Shown in pieces: positions 1 through 9,062 of a stretch of 64,000 nt of DNA (its first letter is position 1; each line of letters starts with the position of its first letter). Both the position numbers and the translations under genes were made by a program. The notes below the pieces were generated by a model. It was given only the letters and a program-made list of their open reading frames with translations. It had not been told where the DNA came from and ran no database searches. Origin of the DNA: Bacteroidota bacterium (GTDB taxonomy: Bacteria; Bacteroidota; Bacteroidia; Cytophagales; Cyclobacteriaceae); the NCBI GenBank assembly GCA_947470895.1, contig CANIVF010000012.1, forward strand, positions 20,248 to 84,247. Direction: 5' to 3'.

Positions 1-1241
1 GTGGAGGTAACGATAGGTCCCCAACCACCGCCACCAAAAGAATCAAAGAAACCGCCAACCGTAGCCAGCAAACTATAGTGCTTAAATTTTTGAACCACTT
101 TGGTTTGTCTGAACGCATTAAGAATAAACTTGATTCCCAAAAACAATGTGTAAACAGCAATTACCGGGCGCAGATGATTGCCATATTTATCACCAAGCAA
201 TACTAATAACAGCGCTCCGACAACGGCACCGATCACACCAGGGATAACGAGCGCTTTAAATAACTTTTTGTTTACGTTTCCAAATTTATAATGGCTATAG
301 CCAGATACGCCTGCGGCAAATGTTTCAGCGGTGTGAATGCTTCCACTGATTGCAACCGGACTAATGCCTGTCGATAACAATACAGTTGCACTGGTAACTC
401 CATAACCCATACCTAAGGCACCATCAACTAACTGTGCCAAAAATCCAGCCAACATCATCCAATGAAAATTATCATCTAACGTTTTATACCACGCTACAGA
501 ATCATCAACTATTTGTTGAAATGGAACATACGAAAAGATGAAATGTCCTATGAGCATCAATGCAAATGAGAGTATTGAGTAGGTGGCTATTTTTTGTATT
601 CGTTTTTCACGCGCTACTTGTTCGCTTTCTACGAGCACCTTACTGATACGATTAAGTTTTTTAACTTTTTCAGCGAAGTTTCCATTCAGTTTGTTGCGAA
701 TGCTATGCATGTTATCCAAAACCTGATCGATCTCATCGGGTAAGGCTTGATTGAATGTTTCTTTTAAGCGTTTGGCTATTGTGGGCGATTTACCGTTGGT
801 GCTGATGGCTATTTTTAGATTCCCCTTCTTCACTACACTGCTCAGATAGAAATCGCAAAGCTCTGGTGTATCTGCCACATTACACAGTACGCCATTCCTA
901 CGGGCCAATTGTTTAATGTGTTTATGTAGTTCTTTATCATCGGTAGCTAGTATGGCAATATCTTTCCCTTCTAAATCTTGATCTTCAAACTTGCGTTCAA
1001 TCAGGGAGTATGCTGCATGGTGTTTAATAACTTCCTTTAATTCAGTCTTTATTTCAGGGGCAACGACTGTGACGTTGGCCTCTGGTGATGAAAAAAGTAA
1101 TGCGTTTACTTTTTCTAGTCCAACGTTACCACCGCCAACCACCAATGCATTTAGCTCATCTAGCTTTAGGAAGATGGGGTATAGGTTGTTTTTCTTGGTA
1201 GGTGCTCCAGACTGATCTGATGAATTATTTTGGTTCGCCAT
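1..1241 (-). CDS. Precorrin-2 dehydrogenase domain fused to TauE/SafE permease (3' end beyond window)
   Basis: Reading the minus strand from the ATG at 1241 gives an open frame to the window edge, so the C-terminus is missing. The N-terminal part is a Rossmann domain with the NAD-binding stretch VVGGGNVGLEKV, typical of CysG-N/Met8 enzymes that oxidise precorrin-2 and insert iron to make siroheme. After a linker, hydrophobic segments begin near codon 200 and the end carries FGGGGWGPIVTS, typical of TauE/SafE (TSUP) sulfite/sulfonate permeases. The gene starts 38 bases after cysI, the siroheme enzyme, and is probably the last visible member of the sulfate operon. The uroporphyrinogen methyltransferase that CysG carries in enterobacteria is a separate gene here (4708-5520). 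The two domains are seen directly; their coupling in sulfite handling is inferred. Confidence 0.85.
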   Translation of the reverse strand, partial: MANQNNSSDQSGAPTKKNNLYPIFLKLDELNALVVGGGNVGLEKVNALLFSSPEANVTVVAPEIKTELKEVIKHHAAYSLIERKFEDQDLEGKDIAILATDDKELHKHIKQLARRNGVLCNVADTPELCDFYLSSVVKKGNLKIAISTNGKSPTIAKRLKETFNQALPDEIDQVLDNMHSIRNKLNGNFAEKVKKLNRISKVLVESEQVAREKRIQKIATYSILSFALMLIGHFIFSYVPFQQIVDDSVAWYKTLDDNFHWMMLAGFLAQLVDGALGMGYGVTSATVLLSTGISPVAISGSIHTAETFAAGVSGYSHYKFGNVNKKLFKALVIPGVIGAVVGALLLVLLGDKYGNHLRPVIAVYTLFLGIKFILNAFRQTKVVQKFKHYSLLATVGGFFDSFGGGGWGPIVTS

Positions 1242-1279
1242 TTTGTTGATATCTCATTCCTGAATCTATAGCCAATCTC

Positions 1280-3007
1280 TTAATTTAAAGTCACCCACTT
1301 GTGGAATGAGAAATCGCCAAAGGTTTCATTTTCAATTTTCTCGTTTGCATAGATAAAGAAAAGCTCATCCAGTGTTTGAAGTATTTGGTCTTCATTTAAG
1401 TTCTCCTTAAACTTTTTGTTTAACCGTAAGCCCAACCGATCGCCACCAATGTGAAGGTTGTACAAACCGTAGGCCGTGCCAACAAATCCAATTTCAGCGG
1501 CTGTACTTCTTCCACATCCATTGGGGCAGCCGGTCATTCGCAATACAATATCATCTTGTGATAAGTTATGCTTAGCCAGCAGAGGTTCAATCTTGGTAAT
1601 TAGTGAAGGAATGTAGCGTTGAGCTTCTGCCAATGCCAATGGACACGTATTAAATGCCACACACGCCAAACTGCTAAGCCGAATGGGTGATGAAATTTGC
1701 GTGAATTGTGTAACGCCATTTTGACTCAATAAAGCATCGATAGTTTGTTTATCCTTTTCGCTTACGTCTGAGACAATCACATTTTGGTTACACGTAAACC
1801 TAAAGGAAGATTTATTCAACTCCGCAATTTCATAGAGCGCATTTTTTGTGTTTACATTTTCTTCATCGGTTATTCGTCCACATTCTACAAACGCAGTGTA
1901 ATGCCATAATCCATCTTTACTTTGACTCCAACCAAAATCATCTTTACGCTGTGCAAACGCAAATGGTTTTGATTCTTCAAGTTTGAATCCAATCCTACTC
2001 TCTAATTCATTTTTAAACACTTCAACACTCAGCCGGTCTACGGTGTATTTTAACCGAGCCTGCTTTCGATCACTACGATTCCCAAAGTCTCTCTGCACAG
2101 TTAAAACCTCATAGACTGTTTTAAGAGTCTTTTCTTCTGTATCTGTAAAGCCAATCATTGTGGCTAATCTTGGATAAGTAGCTTCGTTACCATGTGTAAA
2201 CGATAGGCCCCCACCTATGGCAATATTGAATCCTTTCAAAATATCATTTTCTATGATGGCGATAAGTCCTATATCATTGGTAAGCACATCCACATCGTTG
2301 TTTGGGGGAATAGCGATACCAATTTTAAATTTGCGTGGCAAATATCGGTCTTGGTATAAAGGATCTGTCTCATCCTTTTTTTCTTCCAGTAATTCTTCAT
2401 CAAGCCAGATCTCATAATAGGCTCTTGTTTTAGGCATCAGAAGCGTACTGATCTTATCTGCGTAAGCGTGTACTTGTTGATGCAAAGACGAATGAGATGG
2501 CAAAGCATTTGAAGTTACGTTGCGATTGATATCACCACATGTAGCGATGCTGTCGAGCCGTGCAGCATTAAAAGATTGAATGGTGGGTTTGATGTGTGAT
2601 TTCAGAATGCCATGCAATTGAATAGTTTGGCGTGTGGTAATCTTGATAACTCCGGTGGAATGTTCACCCGCAATATGATGTGTGGCCATCCATTGTTCTG
2701 CCGTAAGCACACCACCGGGCAGCCGTAGGCGGATCATGAAAGAATATAAGTTTTCTAATTTTTTTCGGGCTCTTTCTTCACGCACATCACGATTATCTTG
2801 CTGATACATGCCGTGAAATTTTACCACTTGCGTATCATCTTCCTGCACTTGTCCAGTGATAGCTTCAGATAAACTTTCATTGATGGTCCCCCTCAACCCA
2901 TGGCTCTCACGTTTTATGCGTTCTACAGCTGACAATTGCGTTGACTCTTTTTTTGACATGGTGTTCCGTTTAATATTTTCTTTGAATTTTGGATGATTAA
3001 TAGACAT
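1280..3007 (-). CDS. cysI: Sulfite reductase hemoprotein subunit CysI
   Basis: Siroheme/4Fe-4S beta subunit of assimilatory sulfite reductase, reducing sulfite to sulfide with six electrons from the CysJ flavoprotein. The 575-residue product aligns with E. coli CysI from memory throughout: FHGMYQQDNRDVREERA near the start, the ferredoxin-like repeats, and both cluster/siroheme cysteine pairs, CVAFNTC followed by TGCPNGCGR. Length is as expected. Two starts are possible: the ATG at 3007, which overlaps the end of cysJ by 11 bases, or the ATG at 2959 (MSKKESTQ), closer to where family similarity begins; neither has a strong Shine-Dalgarno sequence, as is common in Bacteroidota. Tight coupling to cysJ fits one holoenzyme. 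Confidence 0.95.
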   Translation of the reverse strand: MSINHPKFKENIKRNTMSKKESTQLSAVERIKRESHGLRGTINESLSEAITGQVQEDDTQVVKFHGMYQQDNRDVREERARKKLENLYSFMIRLRLPGGVLTAEQWMATHHIAGEHSTGVIKITTRQTIQLHGILKSHIKPTIQSFNAARLDSIATCGDINRNVTSNALPSHSSLHQQVHAYADKISTLLMPKTRAYYEIWLDEELLEEKKDETDPLYQDRYLPRKFKIGIAIPPNNDVDVLTNDIGLIAIIENDILKGFNIAIGGGLSFTHGNEATYPRLATMIGFTDTEEKTLKTVYEVLTVQRDFGNRSDRKQARLKYTVDRLSVEVFKNELESRIGFKLEESKPFAFAQRKDDFGWSQSKDGLWHYTAFVECGRITDEENVNTKNALYEIAELNKSSFRFTCNQNVIVSDVSEKDKQTIDALLSQNGVTQFTQISSPIRLSSLACVAFNTCPLALAEAQRYIPSLITKIEPLLAKHNLSQDDIVLRMTGCPNGCGRSTAAEIGFVGTAYGLYNLHIGGDRLGLRLNKKFKENLNEDQILQTLDELFFIYANEKIENETFGDFSFHKWVTLN

Positions 3008-4697
3008 CTTTCACATAGCGACCCTGCTCATTCAGATTTTCTAAGAATTGCATTGCTTTTTCATGAGAAATATTTCTTTGCTCTCTTAAAATTTCGATAA
3101 GGGTCTCATCCACTTCTATACTCATAGGGTCTTTGTTTCCGCAGATATATATATGGGCCCCATCATCAATCCACTGCATGATTTCATTAGCTTCCTTTTT
3201 TAACTCATGCTGCACATAGTTTTTTTTATTATTGTCGCGGCTCCATGCGAGATTTATCTTGGTAAGTACGCCATTGGCTTTATACTGCTGCCATTCTGTT
3301 TGATATAAAAAGTCAGTAGTGAAATTTCGATCACCAAAGAACAGCCAATTTCTTCCAGTGGCACCGGTAGCATCGCGCTCTTCAACAAAAGAACGGAATG
3401 GTGCTACCCCTGTTCCTGGGCCGATCATAATTATATCCTTGTTAGGTAATGGTAATTTAAAATGCTGATTCTTGTGTACGTAGAAATTAAGCGAATCACC
3501 CTCCTTGAGTTCGCACAGGAAATCGCTACACAATCCAATACGTTTTTCACCATTCACTTCAAATGTATTTTTAGCTACCGTTAAGTGTACTTCATTCGAA
3601 TGAGCGATGGGTGAAGAGGCAACACTATATATGCGTGGTGTATGTGGATTAAGTATCTTAATGACATCATCAATCTGAGATGTATTTTTTAAAGGGTAAA
3701 TGCGTAGAAGTTCAACTAAATCGATACGGGTATCAGGAATTTGAACCCCAATTATACATGCGTATTTCTGTACCGTAGCTACTGACAAATAGTTAATAGT
3801 TAAATGGTTTTTTAGAAGGGCTTGTACCGAATCGGTGAATTTAGTAGTAGATACTTTCTTTGCAGGATCAACACCAGACAGCTCAATGATTTTATTGACT
3901 ACTTCAGTTTTATTATAAGGATAAATTCCAATAGCATCGCCAGGTTGATAGGTGGGCTGATCATTGGTACTTATTTCAATATGGTATGTCTCTTTGCTGC
4001 TCCGATTATCATTGAGATTAATATGATGGGTAATTTTTCCTTCGTATTGTGTTTTATTCGATATTTTTTGTGCATTAGTTAATGGCTTCGTACTTGATTC
4101 TGCGGAATATTTACTCAGCGCTGTAAATACATCCTCCAGCCATGCGGCTGCTTCAGTTTCATAATCTACATCGCATTTTTGCAATACAATAATGGACTGT
4201 GCTCCTAGTTTGGTAAGCCTCACATCTACATCTTCTGCGGCTTTACAGAATAGTGGATAGGAAGTATCACCTAACCCCAGCACCGCGTACTTCAGGTTGT
4301 TTAGTGAAATACTTTCCTGATGAATATAGTCGTAGAATTCTTTTGCAGCTACCGGCGGTTCACCTTCTCCTTGGGTGCTTATTACAATAAAAAGATATTC
4401 CTCCATTGCTAAATCAGTCAAACGGTATTGATCTAATCCGTTCAATTTTACACCGATGCCTTTCTTCTTCGCGGAAGCCGCAAAGATGTTCCCCAATTTT
4501 TTAGCGTTACCGGTTTCCGTTCCATATAGAATGGTCATTTTTTTTACAGTGATGTCTGCATGATTCGATTCCGGCTTTATTTGGGAATGTCCATTCTGAA
4601 GCAATCCGCTCAAATAGCCATTTACCCACACTAGTTCTTCCTTAGAAAAAGTACTGACGAATGCATGAAGTTGTTGAAGTCTTGCTTCTGCTAACAT
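2997..4697 (-). CDS. cysJ: Sulfite reductase flavoprotein subunit CysJ
   Basis: Diflavin reductase passing electrons from NADPH through FAD and FMN to CysI. From the ATG at 4697 the product has 566 residues: an N-terminal flavodoxin domain (ILYGTETGNAKKLG), an FAD-binding region with RIYSVASSP, and a C-terminal NADPH domain with MIGPGTGVAPFRSF and a terminal YVKDVY. An upstream ATG at 4793 would add 32 residues unlike the family and overlap the end of cobA, so 4697 is preferred; it lies 10 bases after the cobA stop. Its 3' end overlaps the longer cysI start. Family length (E. coli 599 aa) supports a full-length gene. Confidence 0.93.
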   Translation of the reverse strand: MLAEARLQQLHAFVSTFSKEELVWVNGYLSGLLQNGHSQIKPESNHADITVKKMTILYGTETGNAKKLGNIFAASAKKKGIGVKLNGLDQYRLTDLAMEEYLFIVISTQGEGEPPVAAKEFYDYIHQESISLNNLKYAVLGLGDTSYPLFCKAAEDVDVRLTKLGAQSIIVLQKCDVDYETEAAAWLEDVFTALSKYSAESSTKPLTNAQKISNKTQYEGKITHHINLNDNRSSKETYHIEISTNDQPTYQPGDAIGIYPYNKTEVVNKIIELSGVDPAKKVSTTKFTDSVQALLKNHLTINYLSVATVQKYACIIGVQIPDTRIDLVELLRIYPLKNTSQIDDVIKILNPHTPRIYSVASSPIAHSNEVHLTVAKNTFEVNGEKRIGLCSDFLCELKEGDSLNFYVHKNQHFKLPLPNKDIIMIGPGTGVAPFRSFVEERDATGATGRNWLFFGDRNFTTDFLYQTEWQQYKANGVLTKINLAWSRDNNKKNYVQHELKKEANEIMQWIDDGAHIYICGNKDPMSIEVDETLIEILREQRNISHEKAMQFLENLNEQGRYVKDVY

Positions 4698-4707
4698 CTT
4701 GATCGAT

Positions 4708-5520
4708 TTATATAAGTTGTTTAAATACAGTTCCTTCTTCCAAGCTGCCCAGCCAATTAAATGAAATATGCAGTTGTACCACCTTACCCACAATCATCAG
4801 TGAAGGTGAGCTAAACGATTTATTATTGAAATCAATTTTGCATTGCGACAACGTGGTCGTGTGCACTTGTTGATGAGATGTGGTTGCTTGCTCTATGACT
4901 GCTAAGGATGTGTCTACTTTGGCACCATAAGACATCAGCTTATCAGCTATGTCTATAGCATGGCTGGCCGACATATAAAAAACAAGAGTGTCCGTAGAGG
5001 TTGCCAATTGTTTCCATTTTTCGGGCATAAACTGATCTTCGATATAGTAAGTAAGAAACTGGACACCCTGTGCATAACCTCGGGCCGTTAAAGGGATGCC
5101 TGCATATGCAGACGCACCACTGGCCGCTGTAATACCAGGAATGATTTCAAAGGGAATTTTGTGTTTTATTAAATTTTGTAATTCATCTAAAACATTACTA
5201 AAGAACGCTACATCGCCACCTTTCAGACGCAACACGGTTTTTCCTTCAAAAGCATACTTCCTTACCAGTATATTGATTTCTTTCATAGTGACTGATGCAT
5301 CACTGTATCCTTGTTTTCCTGTAAGTATAATCTGAGCATGGTCGTTAGCAAACGTTTTAAGGATCGCTGGATTCACTAAGCGATCTGTGATGATTACATC
5401 AGCACGTTGTAAGGCTTTACTTAGTCGGATGGTAATTAGTTCTGGATCACCAGGACCAGCGCCAGCCAATATTACTTTTCCTGATTTAGCTGTCGTGCTA
5501 TTTGACTTATGCTTTATCAT
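4708..5520 (-). CDS. cobA: Uroporphyrinogen-III C-methyltransferase
   Basis: SAM-dependent methylation of uroporphyrinogen III at C2 and C7 to precorrin-2, the first siroheme-specific step. The 270-residue protein has the family signature LAGAGPGDPELIT at 18-30, LRLKGGDVAFF in the middle, and GITAASGASAYAGIPLTARG, all characteristic of stand-alone SUMT enzymes. It lies 39 bases after cysN and 10 before cysJ. Its product would be taken up by the precorrin-2 dehydrogenase domain at 1-1241, so the operon encodes siroheme synthesis in two separate polypeptides next to the enzyme that uses it. Confidence 0.93.
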   Translation of the reverse strand: MIKHKSNSTTAKSGKVILAGAGPGDPELITIRLSKALQRADVIITDRLVNPAILKTFANDHAQIILTGKQGYSDASVTMKEINILVRKYAFEGKTVLRLKGGDVAFFSNVLDELQNLIKHKIPFEIIPGITAASGASAYAGIPLTARGYAQGVQFLTYYIEDQFMPEKWKQLATSTDTLVFYMSASHAIDIADKLMSYGAKVDTSLAVIEQATTSHQQVHTTTLSQCKIDFNNKSFSSPSLMIVGKVVQLHISFNWLGSLEEGTVFKQLI

Positions 5521-5559
5521 TCTATCAAACTTTGTAATTCCAATTTTTCACACTTGTAG

Positions 5560-6795
5560 TTATAGAATCATGCAAGCAGCTACAGTTGAGTTACTTGTTT
5601 CGTCAATTAATATTCCACCACCATTACCACTCATTCTGGAATAGGATTCGTAGGGTACCGGACTAGCTGCTTTCAAGGTTACTTTTACAATGTCATTTAA
5701 CCTTAGTCCTATTGGATTGTATTCTTTCTCAAGCGTATTCACATCTAGTCTGTATTCGATTTCCCGAACCACTATTCTTACCAAGCGACTATTGAGCTGT
5801 AAATAATATTTATTACCGGCTATTAAAGGTTTGTTGTCCATCCAGCACAGCAGCACTTGCAATTCGTTTGATACAGCAGGCTGGTTATCGGTTTTTGAGA
5901 TCATATCACCTCTGCTGATATCGATATCGTCCTCCAGCGTCAACACGATACTTTGTGGGGCAAAGGCTTCTTCTATTTCAATGCCATCTTTTTCAATTGT
6001 TTTTATTTTGCTACGAATGCCAACCGGGAGAACCGTTATGGCATCACCTTTTTTATAAATACCACTTGTGATTTTTCCTGCATAGCCACGGTAGTCATGT
6101 AACTCTTCAGTTTGGGGTCGGATTACTAATTGTACTGGAAAGCGAGCATCATCCAGGTTAATATTATGATACACTTCAACCGTTTCTAGCCAATCCAACA
6201 AACATTCGCCTTCGTACCATGCTAGCTTACTGCTTCTGTCGACTATGTTATCTCCATTTAAAGCACTGATCGGAATGAATTTGATTTCCTTTAGTGCTAG
6301 TGATTTTGCTAGGGCAGAATATTCATTGACAATTTTGTTAAATACTTCTTGCGAATAATCAACCAAATCCATTTTGTTTACTGCCACAATGATTTGAGGT
6401 ATTTTGAATAGTGATGCAATAATGGAATGACGCCTGGTTTGTTCAATCACGCCAAGGCGCGCATCAACCAATACAATCATCAGGTTTACATTGCTGGCAC
6501 CGGTGATCATGTTGCGCGTGTATTGCACATGACCAGGCGCATCGGCAATGATGAATTTTCTTTTTGGAGTTGAGAAGTAGCGATAGGCTACATCAATCGT
6601 AATTCCTTGTTCACGTTCTGCACGCAGACCATCGGTAAGCAATGCCAAATCCACTTCACCATTAGCATTGGTACTTTTTTCAATCGCTTCTAATTGATCA
6701 ATTAATATATTTTTACTGTCGTAGAGTAAGCGACCAATCAATGTGCTCTTGCCATCATCTACACTGCCTGCTGTAATAAAACGTAATATGTCCAT
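5560..6795 (-). CDS. cysN: Sulfate adenylyltransferase subunit 1 (GTPase) CysN
   Basis: GTPase subunit of heterodimeric ATP sulfurylase, which drives formation of APS from sulfate and ATP by GTP hydrolysis. The translation-factor-like G domain has its P-loop GSVDDGKST at 10-18, a switch I region REQGITIDVAY, DAPGH at 85-89 and NKMD at 140-143, followed by EF-Tu-like beta-barrel domains. At 411 residues it is CysN alone, without the fused APS kinase (CysC) found in some NodQ-type proteins. It follows cysD by 14 bases, as expected for the two subunits. Absence of a CysC domain here means APS either goes directly to an APS reductase or to an unlinked kinase. Confidence 0.95.
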   Translation of the reverse strand: MDILRFITAGSVDDGKSTLIGRLLYDSKNILIDQLEAIEKSTNANGEVDLALLTDGLRAEREQGITIDVAYRYFSTPKRKFIIADAPGHVQYTRNMITGASNVNLMIVLVDARLGVIEQTRRHSIIASLFKIPQIIVAVNKMDLVDYSQEVFNKIVNEYSALAKSLALKEIKFIPISALNGDNIVDRSSKLAWYEGECLLDWLETVEVYHNINLDDARFPVQLVIRPQTEELHDYRGYAGKITSGIYKKGDAITVLPVGIRSKIKTIEKDGIEIEEAFAPQSIVLTLEDDIDISRGDMISKTDNQPAVSNELQVLLCWMDNKPLIAGNKYYLQLNSRLVRIVVREIEYRLDVNTLEKEYNPIGLRLNDIVKVTLKAASPVPYESYSRMSGNGGGILIDETSNSTVAACMIL

Positions 6796-6809
6796 AGGAA
6801 GTATCGCAA

Positions 6810-7721
6810 TTAAAAATATCCATTCTTTTTTCTGTCCTCCATAGCGGCCTCGGTAACTTTGTCATCAATCCGGGTTTCACCACGTTCACTTATTTTGGTA
6901 GCAATAATCTCATTGACTACCTCATCTAAGCTGTTGGCTTCTGATTCAACAGCAGCCGTGCAGGTCATATCACCGACCGTTCTATATCGAACTCTTTTTG
7001 TCGTGATCACATCAGTTTGATCAATGCGAATAAAAGGCGATACCGCGATAAATTGACCTTCATGTTCTATTACTTCACGTTCATGGGAGAAGTAGATTCT
7101 TGGTAGCGGAATATTTTCTTTGCGTATATAATTCCATACATCCAACTCTGTCCAGTTGCTGATTGGGAAAACTCTCACATTCTCGCCTTTATGAATGCGT
7201 CCGTTGTAGGTATTCCACAACTCTGGCCTTTGCAGTTTAGGATCCCATTGGCCAAACTCATCGCGTACGGAAAAAATCCTTTCTTTTGCTCTCGCTTTTT
7301 CTTCATCACGCCTGGCGCCCCCAATGCAAGCATCGAATTTGAATTCTTCAATGACGTCTAAGAGGGTATAGGTTTGTAGCCAATTGCGACTGGCAAATTT
7401 TCCTTTTGGTTCGGTTAGACTTTTCTTTTGAATAGTATCTTCCACTTTTCGAACGATTAGTGTAGCGCCCCATTCACGAGCCATCCCATCACGAAATTCC
7501 AATGCTTCAGGAAAATTGTGTCCAGTATCAATGTGTAGTAAGAGGAATGGTACTTTTGCTGGTGCAAATGCTTTTACTGCTAAGTGCATTAGTGTAATGG
7601 AATCTTTGCCACCACTAAATAGTAATGCAGGTCTCTCGAACTGAGCAACACCCTCACGCATAATGTGAATGCTTTCAGATTCCAGCTGTTCCAGATAGTT
7701 CAATTTGTATTTGTTCGTCAT
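6810..7721 (-). CDS. cysD: Sulfate adenylyltransferase subunit 2 CysD
   Basis: Catalytic subunit of ATP sulfurylase, an N-type ATP pyrophosphatase. The frame opens at 7796, but similarity to CysD begins at the internal ATG at 7721 (NYLEQLESESIHIMREGVAQ), giving 303 residues, close to the 302 of E. coli CysD. GAGG lies a few bases upstream of this ATG, and a promoter-like box at 7794-7801 overlaps the longer start, also arguing for 7721. The PP-loop SGGKDSITLMHLA and the ending DRKKNGYF are typical of the family. It is the first of the tightly packed genes after a 91-base gap behind moeB. Confidence 0.95.
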   Translation of the reverse strand: MTNKYKLNYLEQLESESIHIMREGVAQFERPALLFSGGKDSITLMHLAVKAFAPAKVPFLLLHIDTGHNFPEALEFRDGMAREWGATLIVRKVEDTIQKKSLTEPKGKFASRNWLQTYTLLDVIEEFKFDACIGGARRDEEKARAKERIFSVRDEFGQWDPKLQRPELWNTYNGRIHKGENVRVFPISNWTELDVWNYIRKENIPLPRIYFSHEREVIEHEGQFIAVSPFIRIDQTDVITTKRVRYRTVGDMTCTAAVESEANSLDEVVNEIIATKISERGETRIDDKVTEAAMEDRKKNGYF

Positions 7722-7793
7722 GTCCTCGCGATCAGTTCTGTATGCATTCACTACTACATCTATTAAACCTATAATATCTATCAGATAAGTAGA

Positions 7794-7840
7794 CAAAAAT
7801 AACCATGGAATTCTATTTTTAAACCATTTAAGACATTTTT
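7794..7840 (-). promoter_or_regulatory. Candidate promoter for cysD operon
   Basis: On the minus strand TATTTTTG (7801-7794) matches the Bacteroidota -7 consensus TAnnTTTG, with TTTA about 18 bases upstream as a weak -33 element. Transcription from here would begin just inside the longer cysD frame, supporting the start at 7721. Seen by eye; not tested against background frequency. Confidence 0.4.
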
Positions 7841-7887
7841 TATGATTTAGATCAAATTGCTAATCGTAAGGAAAGGCAAATTTGAGA

Positions 7888-9024
7888 CTAGTAGGTGGGC
7901 ATGCTTGTATCGATATCTCTTGCCCATGCCAAAATACCTCCTTTTAAGTTATAGAGATTGGTGAATCCATGATTTTTCTCTAGCCACTGTACCATGTTGC
8001 CACTGCGTGCACCACTACGGCATTGAACGATTACCTTCTTGTTTTTTGAAACCTTGTCAACATGATTTGGAATTTCTCCCTGAGGAATAAGCTCACCGCC
8101 AAGGTTACAAATGTCATATTCATGCGGTTCACGAACATCAATCAGTTGAAAATCTGCTCCCGAATCCATCAGAGCTTTCAATTCCTGTACAGTTACTTCT
8201 TTCATAGTTTCGATGGGGGTTAAACTTGATATACCACAAAACTCATCATAATTGATCAAACTTTTGATTTTTGCTCTGGAGTTTTGGTCAGGAATTTTTA
8301 TCTGGGTGAATTCAAACGTGTGCGAATCAAATATGACCAATCGTCCTGCTACCGTTTCACCAAAGCCACCTGCAATTTTTATAGCCTCGTTGGCTTGCAT
8401 ACTTCCAATGATGCCTGCCAATACGCCTAATACGCCACCCTCCTCGCAATTGGGAACTGAATCAGGAGAAGGAGGCAATGGATAAAGATCGCGGTAGTTG
8501 GGTCCTTTCTTATAGTTGATTACGGCCACCTGACCTTCGTACCTGAAAATCGATCCATAGACTAATGGTTTATCCAGCAGTACACAGGCATCATTTAATA
8601 GGTACCGTGTGGGAAAGTTATCAGTACAATCAATTACAATATCATAATTGCTAAGAACACGAAAAGCGTTGTTATTGGTGATTCTTTTTTCAATTGTGTG
8701 AATCGAAATGGAAGGGTTTAACTTCTTTAATCGATCCGCAGCAGCGATCGCCTTCGATTTAGTAATGTCTTCGGTAGTGTATAACACTTGCCGTTGCAGA
8801 TTTGACAAACTCACCTGGTCATCATCAACAATAGCGATCGTGCCTACACCAGCAGCTGCCAGGTACAGTAGTACGGGGCAGCCCAAACCGCCAGCGCCAA
8901 TCACGATAATCTTCGATGATTTTAATTTTAGTTGAGCATCAGAGCCAAACCCTGGCAAAACAAAATGACGACTGTATCGGATTTGCTCTTCTTTTGAGAA
9001 ATTAGCATCAACCTTATGACTCAT
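7888..9024 (-). CDS. moeB: ThiF/MoeB-type adenylyltransferase with C-terminal rhodanese domain
   Basis: E1-like enzyme that adenylates the C-terminus of a small sulfur-carrier protein (ThiS/MoaD type), with a rhodanese domain to supply sulfur. The ATP-binding Rossmann site VIGAGGLGCP is at 42-50, the region DCTDNFPTRY near 132-141, a possible transfer cysteine C193 in NCEEGG, and the rhodanese active-site loop CRSGAR with C335. The stretch YRDLYP at 177-182 stands where E. coli MoeB has one CxxC of its zinc site, so zinc binding looks lost. 378 residues is normal for MoeB-rhodanese fusions. It opens the sulfate cluster and is divergent from the RidA-like gene with only 38 bases between. Its carrier protein is not in the window, so moeB against thiF cannot be settled. 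Confidence 0.85.
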   Translation of the reverse strand: MSHKVDANFSKEEQIRYSRHFVLPGFGSDAQLKLKSSKIIVIGAGGLGCPVLLYLAAAGVGTIAIVDDDQVSLSNLQRQVLYTTEDITKSKAIAAADRLKKLNPSISIHTIEKRITNNNAFRVLSNYDIVIDCTDNFPTRYLLNDACVLLDKPLVYGSIFRYEGQVAVINYKKGPNYRDLYPLPPSPDSVPNCEEGGVLGVLAGIIGSMQANEAIKIAGGFGETVAGRLVIFDSHTFEFTQIKIPDQNSRAKIKSLINYDEFCGISSLTPIETMKEVTVQELKALMDSGADFQLIDVREPHEYDICNLGGELIPQGEIPNHVDKVSKNKKVIVQCRSGARSGNMVQWLEKNHGFTNLYNLKGGILAWARDIDTSMPTY

Positions 9025-9027
9025 AAT

Positions 9028-9040
9028 TCGTAATTTACGA
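9028..9040. promoter_or_regulatory. Inverted repeat between divergent moeB and RidA-like genes
   Basis: TCGTAA-T-TTACGA is a perfect inverted repeat with six-base arms and one central base. It lies in the 38-base gap between two divergent genes and could be an operator serving both. No regulator is adjacent, so the role is speculative. Confidence 0.3.
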
Positions 9041-9062
9041 TACGAAAATGTAATCTTAAATT

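Noticed and set aside
4698..4793. N-terminal extension of CysJ
   Set aside because: Overlaps cobA and does not resemble CysJ.
7722..7796. N-terminal extension of CysD
   Set aside because: Not similar to the family; overlaps a promoter-like box; the ATG at 7721 gives the usual length.
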